A program made the position numbers and the translations under genes. This document shows positions 1 through 9,990 of a stretch of DNA of 64,000 bases, one piece after another. The number at the start of each line of letters is the position of its first letter. The first letter of the stretch is position 1. Below the pieces are notes generated by a model that did not search any database, had not been told where the DNA came from, and saw nothing but the letters and a program-made list of their open reading frames with translations. The stretch spans positions 35,074,453-35,138,452 of the forward strand of contig NC_084804.1 in assembly GCF_963583255.1 (NCBI RefSeq), given 5' to 3'. This DNA comes from Pyrus communis (lineage: Eukaryota > Streptophyta > Magnoliopsida > Rosales > Rosaceae).

Positions 1-144
1 TGATCTCTTACTTTGGGTTGTGCAGATTTCGTTTGAATTAGTTTGGGTTGTGAGGAAGTGAATAATTATTTGAAGTAATTAATTTCTCTTGGGTTGTGCA
101 TATTTCCTTTGAATTAATTTGGGTTGTGTTTGAGCGTTGTACAG

Positions 145-350
145 GCACAAACGCGGGTAAAGAGTATGAGGATAAAGGGAAGAGAAAATGATGTGATCAT
201 CCACCTCAATCGATTTGTTGAGGTAATTTTTGTACCTTTTTTCTGTTTAAAGTTAGATGTTTTTCATCTTTTTAGGAGTATGTCATCGATGATTTGCCAC
301 GAATTTATGAGAATTTCATTTCATCCAAACAATGGGCATTGGAATGTTAG
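145..350 (+). other. possible gene-fragment exons at left edge
   Basis: Two short open segments join in phase. The first (145-222) follows an acceptor-like ttgtacag and ends GAG before GTAATT. The second (276 onward) follows tttttag and reads EYVIDDLPRIYENFISSKQW before a stop near 350. The joined reading looks protein-like but I do not recognise the family, and no start codon context or further exon is visible. It may belong to a gene cut by the window edge, to a captured fragment, or to chance. Confidence 0.2.
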
Positions 351-439
351 TGCCTTTTTATTCAAATTTTCTTTATTTGAATATTATGCGCATGAATCAA
401 TTGGGATTTTGAGAGATTTTAATTCTTTTAATGAATCTA

Positions 440-772
440 GGGGTATTCAGTTAGGAATTTAAATGATTCTTTGAAATTCAAGGTGTATTCAATTAGAAAT
501 TTATGATAGTTTATTAAAATTCTTAGAAATCCAGATGTATTCAATTAGAAATTGATTTTAAACAATTTGAGAAAGTTGAGGAATTAGAGGGAATTGGATA
601 GATTTCGTAGTGTATTTTAGGCATACACAAATCTCACATCTCTCTATGAGATTTCGAAGGAATTGAATCAAAATTTTGTATGGAATCTCTACAAATCAAT
701 TAAACTTCATAAAAATCCATGGATTTATAAATCCATTAAAGTCTCTCAAATTCTCAATTGAATACACTCCCC
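440..772. mobile_element. MITE with about 20-bp terminal inverted repeats (Tourist-like?)
   Basis: The left end reads ggggtattcagttaggaa. The right end, read on the other strand, is ggggagtgtattcaattgag, so the ends match apart from a 4-base indel and a few changes. Two internal copies of gtattcaattagaaatt lie at about 484 and 537. Flanks are cta and tta, compatible with a decayed 3-bp TTA target duplication of PIF/Harbinger type. There is no coding capacity. The superfamily assignment is inference. Confidence 0.5.
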
Positions 773-829
773 TTATATTTCATTTCTTTGTGACTTTCTG
801 CAGAACTTGGAATCGGCTTTTCACATAGC

Positions 830-876
830 ATGGATGATGAATATAAGAAACTCATACATAGAATGACTCCACCAAG
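830..876 (+). pseudogene. fragment of ACT-domain-repeat (ACR) protein exon 1
   Basis: The reading frame from ATG at 830 gives MDDEYKKLIHRMTPP and ends with AG of a split codon. This closely resembles the N-terminus of plant ACR proteins (ACT domain repeat, amino-acid-sensing regulators), whose first coding exon ends just before a VVID stretch. An acceptor-like ctttctgcag precedes it at 794-803, as expected for a 5'-UTR intron. After the exon the sequence is AGTTATATAC rather than AGGT, so the donor looks broken. I find no later ACR exon downstream. It is probably a relic or captured exon; family recognition is from memory of the N-terminal motif. Confidence 0.4.
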
Positions 877-2911
877 TTATATACAAATTAAAATCATAAC
901 TTGCGTCAATATATAAGTATAAATTATTTTTTAGCACACAACTTTGACATAATAATTTGTTTCATAATTTATAAAATATTGTACAGATTTATGCTACCTG
1001 GCAATCACAACTTCCAAGAAGGCAAGATCAACATATGGCATGTCACAGCGGTATATTTTCCACAAACAGATGGTAAAATTGTACTCATCACGTTTGGCAA
1101 GTTTTAATCTTTTTTACTTCCTTTTTAACACATTTCTAATTAACATTTTGTACTAAATTTTGATTAGACTTTATTTAAATGTTTGCTTTCAGAATTTCAC
1201 AAATTGAATTACCACCTCAATCATAGGAAAAAATGCATTTGATCTCCGGTTATAAGGTGACTTCGCCTCTCTCTCCACCCTCTCTCCCAAAACTCAATTT
1301 TGAACTTTTTATGCATATTTTTTTTTTAATCATTGGCTAACTGTCTTTATTATCTTTTGCAATTGTATTCACAACTCTCCAAAGTACAACAGTTTTCCTT
1401 TGGAAACACCTCAAACTAGGAACAAGTCTGGTATCCAATTACATTCATTGACTATAACACTTGAAAAAGCTAATGATGTTTTTCAACTTTGTTTAGTCTG
1501 TAGCAAGCTTAGTTTGACTGGTCCAACTTTTTCAATAAACAATTATCTCTTCGCACTTTGAAAAAATAAATTTTTATTTTTTATTTTGGTATCTAAATTT
1601 GTTCCGTTCATGATAAGGCTCCGTGTAAATTGCATTGCCATTCATAATTCTCTGTTTTTTTACTCAAACATTGTTTATGAAAATTGAAGCTATAAGGCCT
1701 TTCATATGATTTTCAATCCCGCAACATCATGTAGGTACAAATTTCTAGTAATTAACTAAAAAGCCAAAGGCATAAAATCAAAATATAAACAGAAAATTAA
1801 GGCAGGCAAAAACCAGGGAAAAGTACCTGATTTCAGTTTCAAAGTAGGAAAGCGGTGGAGATCTGAGAAGAAAGCAACCCAAAACGCAGTCTGTAATCAA
1901 ACGGAGAAATCAAATTTGGGAATTTGAGCGTTTTGGGGCAAATGAGATTGTAGGATAACAAAGAGAAAACGAGGCGGGGGTTTTTGGTGGGTTTTCGTTT
2001 TGGCGGTACACAAATCTCAATGGAAGAGGGAGAAGAAATCACAAATTGGAAGACATATTATGTTTTTTTCACACGAAAAATATCCTTAGCATTTCTCATA
2101 AGAAAATTCAAAAATTTATTCTCTCTATTTCCTAATAATTTTTGTACCATTAGCCCATGGTGTTTGTGAAACTTATAATTTTGTCTCAAACGTTTCAATT
2201 CAATCAATGTGGTTGTTCTTTACGTTTTTCTTCTCACATCAATTTGATCTTATCATTCAAATTCATTCAAATGCTTGTTTAGTGTGCCGACGATGATAAG
2301 ATGATGGTGACGATGATAGTGAGGTCTCTGGCAGCAACGATGGTTGTGGGCATGTAAGAGTGTTGGTGGTGATGGCCTAAATTTGGAATTTAGACTTTTT
2401 TATTTTTATTATGGTTCTAAACAAGGCAATCAGTATATGTCATTTAATCATTTGTAGAAATGACATCGATTTAGATAAAGTTTGGTGTTGGATTTTGTGA
2501 CATGCATCATGTTTTTTTAATTTACCCTACTATTATTAAATACACATCACCTAATGAATACAATCTACATTTACTTTTTCAAATAAAATTTATCTTAGTA
2601 CGCCTTACATACGTTTTCTACTACCCTCACACTCCACACTTTCTACATACACCTCACACTTTCCACATGCACTCCACGTCAACTTGCATATTCTGTATTC
2701 ATTTGTTAAAAAAGAAGCAGAGGAAGATGTTGTAAAATTTCAAAAAAGTAATTAATCAAATAATTCTTTGTGGCTAATTGGAAATGGTCATAACCCTTCA
2801 AACAGAACATGCATATTAGTGGTGGTTTGTAACTGGAATAAGGGAAGGGTTATCATTTTCATTTTGAATGCATAATGGTTGTTTGTAAATCACACACTGG
2901 AATGATCGTAT
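877..2911. other. intergenic, AT-rich; possible minus-strand leader exon
   Basis: No convincing gene is visible. A pyrimidine-rich stretch on the minus strand (about 2042 to 1827) ends AATCAG before GTACTT at 1826, which looks like a 5'-UTR exon, but I cannot connect it to a coding exon. A (GAT/TGG)-rich tract lies at 2285-2375 and recurs elsewhere in the window. A C/A-rich run of short ACTCCACA-like repeats lies at 2620-2690. Confidence 0.25.
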
Positions 2912-4091
2912 TGTTGGAGATATGCCTTGGAAGTCAATCTTGAGAAGAAACCTTTCAAGATAATGTCGAAATATTTGGTGATGACTAATGAAATACACAA
3001 GTAAAGTCCTATTTAGGACTATGTCAATTAAACAATATGCATTCAAGTAGTGAATTCATGGACAATGGATTAATCGAAGAGGTAATGTTAAGAGGTTTGA
3101 ATAATGAGACATTTCCATGATCATAATCCTAAAAGGTTCTCGGTCCATCTGACAATCCAAATATATCAGTACATACTATATCTACTTCAATAGGAGGATG
3201 GCCCTTCTGAAACCACTCATGTAGGGACACTAAGACTAGTATGTAGGAGCTTGTCAAGGGAATGAGCTCATTGAATACAATCAAACAAAAGTACTCACAT
3301 GAAATTCTACATACATGTTAAGCAAGCAACCCTACAAGTTGGAATAATGCAAGTAATCATTTGACCTAAGACGTTATAGTTGTCATGAGGATACCTTGCT
3401 AATCAATGACAATGAGACGTGACCAAATCTCATATTGGATATGTTCTAAGCATTGTTGTGATCATTGACTTATTCTTAGATGTATTTGAATGTTCAACAA
3501 GGAATTTCTAATCCTCAGTACGAGAAGAAGAAGAATATATGATATGATTCGGGAATCTTGGGCCGAAGTATCGAGCGTAATAAAGGAAGACATTCCCATA
3601 CGTCTCAATAGAATCATATAAGTTAGAATGATTCCAATAGTGGTTTGACATAAAATTAACCATACCCTAATAACATGATTGAGAGTAATAAATTAGAGAA
3701 TGATTGGGTAGCCATGACACATGGCTAGATATCATTTTTGGCTTGTGGGTTCCTCTTGATGATTCATCACATAATTGTCGATGTAAGGGAGAACTAAAAG
3801 TAAGTTTTAATTCACTAGGTGATTTAAAGTTCTAACCAATTGTATTGATACCAATCACCTTACTACCTCGCTAATTAGAACCTAAAACGATTGTACACCA
3901 ATACACTTGTGTAATGAGATAAGTAAGGGATGATGGAATTAATTGATTATATTAATTAAGTAATTAGAATGTATTAATTAACACATAGAAGCGATGAAAC
4001 TTCTCCTTTGGGCTTAAAGGTAGTTCAGGTCCTTAGTTAATTGGGTAACAAACACAAAAGATTAAAGTCTCCTAGTTAGTGTTGAGTTACA
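2912..4091 (+). mobile_element. possible solo LTR, Copia type
   Basis: The segment opens with TGTTGGAGATATGCC, the kind of start seen in Angela/BARE-type Ty1-copia LTRs, and could end at a CA near 4091 (gttgagttaca). The interior is non-coding. I see no tRNA primer-binding site, polypurine tract or matching 5-bp target duplication, so the right boundary and the call itself are tentative. Confidence 0.3.
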
Positions 4092-4579
4092 TTATTTAAT
4101 ATTAAGTGAAAAAAAAAAAGGAAATTATTTAATATTAAAATGCACAAACCCAAATTGTTAAACACCAAAACCAAATGATTAGGAACAAAATAATAATGGG
4201 AGAGGGCTTTTTCAATACATTTTATTACAAGCGATATCACTATTCTAATAAACACTAAAAAGAGGGTAAGAATTTGAATCTGAAATGCAATGAGTTCAAA
4301 AGAAATACTCTATCCCCCAGGACATTTACTAAGGTACAACAACACGAAACAAACGTGATTTATGCTGGCGTAGCTATTACTAGTAAAATTGCGACACACA
4401 AGCCAAAGTGTGGCAACTTCTGCAATACCTTATTCATTATTAATTAGCACCATAACAAAATATTGTTTTTAGGATCAATTACATTGATTACTTCATAAAA
4501 GAAACACACACATTATTTAAATATTTTAGCACACGACATCTCTGTGCCAGCTTTAAGCTTAAATGCCTAGCTGCTTAAT
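4092..4579. other. intergenic, 3' flank of the dioxygenase gene
   Basis: AT-rich sequence with an A-run at 4109-4119 and no reading frame of note. It should contain the 3' UTR of the minus-strand dioxygenase gene; I cannot place the poly(A) site. Confidence 0.4.
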
Positions 4580-7139
4580 TCATATCCGAAGTTGTTGTAG
4601 GCATGATTTTCCATCAATCTCATGGTAACCATTGGCTTCCAAGGAGTCCTTGTATATCATCCCTCGGTATTTTGGCGGGTGAGACTCGTCCACAAACTCT
4701 GGAGCTGGTTTCACGAATGTGTTGTGTGATGGTCCGTGTACTGTGGCCACAGAGACTCTTGTAACCTTGTTGTTTAGGATCACACGATGCATAGGACTCT
4801 TGTACTTCCCATTAGTTAAAACCTATTATAATACAAGCAATATTTGAATCAAAATTAGCTTAGTTATACAACAAACTTGGATACTTATCTTCTTTACTTT
4901 ATTCTAAGTTTTGTACTAAAAATGTAATTGCTCTTCAATTGTCCGGGTTATTGAGTAGTACGGAAAATGAACCGTCATAATTGCATTGAGGAAATACTAT
5001 ATGGAACCCCATATGTTCATACCTCTAGTAAGTCGAATCCATTAGTTCATAGGTTCGATCTTTGTGAAAGATATGACTAATATAGTATGTGAACAATAAA
5101 TATGGCACATATAAGGTTTCCCTTCAAACGGCGTGAATTATTCTCAAGACAAAAATACTACTCTTATCATATTTTTCATATCACATTTGTACTGCCTCTC
5201 TAATAAAGATGAGACCTATATGTATAGATGACCCTATCTCTATTAGAGAGATGGTACATACATGATATAGAAAATATGGTAGCCTAGCATTACTCTTCTC
5301 AATGTCCCAAGAGACATTATTTCCTTGTTTGTTGGGTTGGTTCGCATGTGCAAACGAGCACCGGCGGCCTCATCTTCTATAAGATATGGGTCAGCAATGT
5401 AATTAACATGGTTGATTATGTTACCATATTATCGCACGTCCAAAAAGAAATTATGGGCTTAAAGTATACAACTAATGCATATTTACCTCAAGATGATCCC
5501 CAATATTAACAAAAATGGAATTAGAAGGCATATGAACATTGATCCACTTTTGCTTATAGTGTAATTGGAGACCGCCGTTGACGTTTTGTACAAGGGAAAC
5601 TAGGTAGCCAGGATCGTGATGCGCCGGCAGACCGATTGGAGTGTTGGATTTAAACCAGGGGGGATACACGTTCATTGCAGAAACATCGGCGCCAATTTCC
5701 AACCCTAGTTCCTTCTCTAAGTAATTTTCTTCGAATCCCAACGTTTTTGATACTGCCTTTGCCAAGTTTATCATCACCTCTCGGTCCCTTTGGTAATAAT
5801 CTTCCAAAGACTTGCTGTAACACGTAAAAGAAAATGTTGAAAGGCCAGTAGTTACGAAGCTAATTAGAATTTGGATATACATCATAAAAGTGAATTTATA
5901 TATGTTTTACCCTCAAAATTTTCAACCCAAAGTGGACAATGTAAAAAAAACCCAAAGTTGAATTTATATATGTTTTACCCTCATAACTTAAAAAAACACA
6001 ATTATAGAATCTATGTGGACGATGTAAAAACACAATGAGGTTGCTTGCAGAACAAGTAAGATCTTGTTTTTGCTTTTGTAGAATATTTATAGAAAGGAAA
6101 TAACTTTGGAAATTCTTGATTTTTTTTTATGCATTGGAAATTCTTGCAATGAAGCAGCAACGAATTTCTTATAAACTCAAACACAACTATTTTCTTATAC
6201 CTGAAACCTGCTGGTTTGTCAGGCCCTTCAAACTTTGGATGTGGGAGAACTTTGAGATACTCCCGCTTGACAGCTTCATGGTCCCCAGGTGAGAAACCTA
6301 GCCCCCATCTGATCCTATCTGCCGAATCCTTCTTCTCATACTCCAACTTTTCCTCCTCCGTCAGATTAAAGAACTCGGAAACTCCCTTCAGTGCTTTGTC
6401 AATTACGCTATCCGGCAAACCATGATTTATCAGCTGGCAAATTGTTTAGTACATCCTCAGAAAACATACTTTTTTATACAAAATAAAATAAAAACCTGGG
6501 ACGGAATGAGGAAAACTTTATTGACACGAAAAAAAAGAAAAAGAAATAGAAACATGCATTTCTTTTTGCACAAGACAAAAAAAGGTCATTGAATAAAACG
6601 CAACACATACCCTTCTTTGTTATATTCTCGTGGGTTTATAAAAACTGATCTACTTAGTTCCATAATTAATTATAATTTTATTTTCTTTTAGTAAACTATG
6701 GGATATTTCCACCATGGCATCCCCGTGCCATAGAAGTTTTGGTAGAGTGGGTAATCAGTAGCTCGTCTCTGTGAACATCTGACACACACTTGAAGCTCTA
6801 TGTGTGTGTTATAATACACATGTTTAAGAAACTTTAGTCAGTTAAATTAAATTGTGCATACAGATACAATGTGTGTAGATGAGAGGAATTCCATACATAA
6901 AAAAAGCCGTACTCCTCGCAAACATAGGCAAGATATTGGAGGGCCTTGGGTCGTTGATCGACATCACCAGAGAAGATCATGCTGTAATCAATGGTGGGGA
7001 CTTCATCATCAGGAGCTGAAATGGAGTGCTCTTGGAAGTTGATGCTAGAGGAATCAGTTGAATGATTAAAGGAGGTGGCCCTTTGGGTATCAGAAATATT
7101 AATGTTTTGGGTCAAAACTACCGGAGCTGTTTTAGCCAT
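4580..7139 (-). CDS. 2-oxoglutarate/Fe(II)-dependent dioxygenase (2-ODD, DOXC type)
   Basis: Four exons: 7139-6897, 6433-6201, 5814-5487 and 4822-4580. All introns are GT..AG, and the total is 1047 nt (348 aa), the usual length. The N-terminal DIOX_N part includes EVPTID and GFFYLINHG (about residues 46-86). The C-terminal 2OG-FeII_Oxy barrel has the iron ligands H224-x-D226 (GLPAHHDPG) and H280, and the 2-oxoglutarate motif R290-x-S292. The enzyme would be cytosolic and couple 2-oxoglutarate decarboxylation to oxidation of a small molecule. The sequence resembles the 2-ODD 19-like and DMR6-like groups, but the substrate cannot be read from sequence. The start is the ATG that gives MAKTAP; an upstream in-frame ATG at 7175 lies near the presumed transcription start and is less likely. 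No defect is seen, so it is probably functional. Confidence 0.9.
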
Positions 7140-7231
7140 TGAAAAACAAAGAGCTGGCAACGTACAACTGAACAAATTAGATTAAATGAGGAGAGAACGT
7201 TTTAGTTAGATTGAACTTCGACCATTGCCTG

Positions 7232-7240
7232 TTTTTATAG
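7232..7240 (-). promoter_or_regulatory. TATA box of the dioxygenase gene
   Basis: Read on the minus strand the site is CTATAAAAA, about 95 bp upstream of the ATG at 7139. That would put transcription start near 7205 and leave a leader of about 65 nt. Confidence 0.5.
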
Positions 7241-7450
7241 TGCTATGAAAAGTTAAAAACATTGTATTTGGAGCAGTTCGGATGTGGACGTCCCAGAACT
7301 CCATGTACGTAATTTCTAAGAACATTTTGTCATATTTCATTAGGCCTCTCCAACATTTTTTTTTTTCTTGTTCAATATCTGTTTGGTCCTCATTTAGATC
7401 ATATATAACATTATGATGGATATCCGCTCATAGAACTCAATTATTTTTGC

Positions 7451-7615
7451 AAGGGGTTTGTAGGTCAGTTGGTTAAGAGTATTCACCTTGAAGACTTCCC
7501 AGGTCTTGAAAGTCTATTCCTTCACTAGCGCTTGTATTAAAAACAAAATAAATTTCTCCATGCTGCCAAGGTTTAAAAAGAAGAACAAAACAAAATAAAA
7601 AAGCTCAATTTTTTT
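7451..7615 (+). mobile_element. tRNA-derived SINE
   Basis: Near the start, taggtcagttggttaaga matches a pol III box A. About 45 bases on, ggtcttgaaagtctattcc is a weak box B. An A-rich tail of aaaaa and acaaaataaa units runs to about 7600. The length and order fit a plant tRNA-related SINE. Confidence 0.4.
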
Positions 7616-8518
7616 TTTTCTAAATCGACTGGGGGGTGTAATCTAGCATAACATCACGTATCTTACATGTTCCTACTGCCTAGTTACGGTTAAGTTCACT
7701 ATACATATTGAGCCCTTACACAACTTTGTAACAAGATTCTCAAATCAGTAAGAAATCGAGATTTTTTTCTCTTAGGTCTGCACCTCTTTCACTCATGTTA
7801 ACAATGTTTGCAGAAATTCTAAAATAACTATATTGTTTATCAAATGAAATTAAGGGATGTGAACTCAAAATAAGTCTCAAATGTAATGGTTAATATTATT
7901 GACAAGGTTGTGTTTGTGAGTATACTAGTTTTGTGAAATACTTTTTATTTTTTTTTTTTTTTTTTACCAAATTAATTTTCACACCATAGGTAGATTTGAG
8001 AGCAAGACATGTAAGAGAATAAAAGGAACACATCCAAATCTTAAATCATTAATTCACATCCAAACTTGACTAAAAAAAGGACTCCAAAACTTATCCCTAA
8101 TAAAAAGGAATCACTTATTGACGAAAATTCTAAAATCGAAAAACAAATTTGCGTCAAAATCCATGAGAACATGAAGGCTATGAGAATGGGGGGAGAAGCT
8201 ACCCCCTTCCCCAAGACGGAACAAGTGGCTGATGGCCGATGAATTTTGGAAAATATTTTTAATCGGAACGTGTGCCTAAACCCTAAATTATGTAATTCAT
8301 TGAGCATATAAAAATAATAATAAATAAAAACTTTTCTAGAAGTTGATCAACTACTAGGGAGATTGATTATTAGAAACTTTTGGACTGACTATTAGAAAAA
8401 TAAATTTTCTCCTAATGAGTCCAAAAGTGGAAATTGCTTATTAGAATAGTTTATAATCATTTTATTTTCCTACTCTTTGAATTGACTATAAACTGTTATA
8501 CAATGTAGCCAGTCCAAA
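7616..8518. other. intergenic, no gene seen
   Basis: AT-rich sequence with a T-run at 7946-7967. A minus-strand ORF at 8041-8307 has no recognisable domain, and I do not accept it as a gene. Between 8330 and 8470 an imperfect inverted arrangement of agtccaaaag and ttttggact words suggests a decayed foldback element. Confidence 0.3.
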
Positions 8519-8880
8519 ATAATTATTTGCCCTTAATTTCGTAGAAGAAGAGATAATCCTTTTATTTTTCAACGCTTATTTATCAATTGACCATCCTCAG
8601 CAAAAACATCTGTTTTAGAGGCCACAAGTAGATTATCCTTTCCATTTCATTTCTTTATCAATTGACCATCCTCAGCAAAAACATCTGTTTTAGAGACCAA
8701 ACGTAGATTATCCTCTCGCTTTTAAAATAGAATAATTATTTGCCCTTAATTTCCTAGAAGAAGAGATAATCCTTTTATTTTTCAACACTTGGTAAATTCC
8801 ATTTCATTTCGTTATCAATTGAACATCCTCAGTAAAAACATCTATTTTAGAGGTCAAAAACAGATTATCCTCTTGCTTTT
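8519..8880 (+). repeat. nested local duplications
   Basis: The block starting atcaattgaccatcctcagc occurs at about 8581, 8657 and, diverged, 8814. A second block starting ttatttgcccttaatttc occurs at about 8523 and 8735. The copies are interleaved, so at least two rounds of tandem duplication took place. No coding content is seen. Confidence 0.75.
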
Positions 8881-9367
8881 AAAGTAAAATATCGTTGCAC
8901 AAAAAATAACTAAATAAAATGATAAAATGTAAAGAACTTCAACAGCAGTAGGTGGCAATAAATATAAAAGGTGCCTATGGCAAATACTTGGCAATCCAAA
9001 CTCATTTGTTGACCGGGAATTGGTAATTACCATTATCCAAATTATATTAATTAAGAATCATAACAAGTGGCTTAATGATAAAAGCGTGGACTGCGACTCC
9101 TTAATAAACAAAAAATATAAGAGATTTTATATTTGATACTCCGAGCTAATGAGTCTACCTGATTGTGATCCGGACAAAATAAAATTCCATATGGGCAAAA
9201 ATAATTAATTTATTAATAAATTTGAAAAAAATAAATAAGATCCTCCCTGTTTTTCTTGTGCACAATACTAAGTACAAGTCAACTTGGAAAATGGGACTCT
9301 GAACATAAGGACAACCTGGACTTTAGCGTTTGCTCTGAACACTTTTAACACGGCTGCTTTTCTAACA

Positions 9368-9664
9368 AGTAATGTTATTCATATAATATTTTTGTAGCAC
9401 ATTTTTATACCATTTTAGATAGCAGATGATGTGAACAACTATATCATTTGAATTAATCAAATTTTTAATTTTAGTTCATTATTTAATAAACTAATAATTA
9501 AGAAAAACTAGTTAATTAAATAATGATTGTGGCATAAGAGCAATCTTTCTCCTTTCTTTCTTTGGGTTTTGTAAATTTTTCAAATGATGTGACTATCCAC
9601 ATCATATGCCATCTAAGGTGGTACAGAAATATGATATGAAATCATAATATGAATAGCATTACTC
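9368..9664. mobile_element. MITE with about 100-bp terminal inverted repeats
   Basis: The left end agtaatgttattcatata is mirrored by the right end, which on the other strand reads agtaatgctattcatatta. The similarity continues inward for roughly 100 bases through the word atgatgtg, so almost the whole element folds back. It is non-coding. Confidence 0.6.
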
Positions 9665-9696
9665 TTTTCTAGCCGTAGAAATAATTAATAAGTTTA

Positions 9697-9990
9697 GGAT
9701 AATGCTATGGAGATCAAATTTTATAACTAAATTTGTAAATTATGTGATGTGTTATTAATAGAAATTAAACACATTAATTAACACTTAAATGATAATCCAA
9801 TCATCAACAACCACATCATTTGGTTTACAAAATTTTGTTTAAAATTTTGATTTTTCTAGCATTATCCATAAATTTAATTAACAGGTGCATATAAGTATTC
9901 ATTCAATAAGTGATAATTCAATCATCAATAACCACATCATTTGATTAACAAAATTTAATTTAAAATTTTGGTTTCCCTAGCATTATTCAT
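9697..9990. mobile_element. MITE with duplicated right end
   Basis: The left end ggataatgctatggagatc pairs with the right end at about 9867, read as ggataatgctagaaaaatc on the opposite strand. The right-hand half, from cattaattaac through ctagcattat, is repeated once more up to about 9990, giving a partial tandem copy. Both units are non-coding. Confidence 0.5.
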
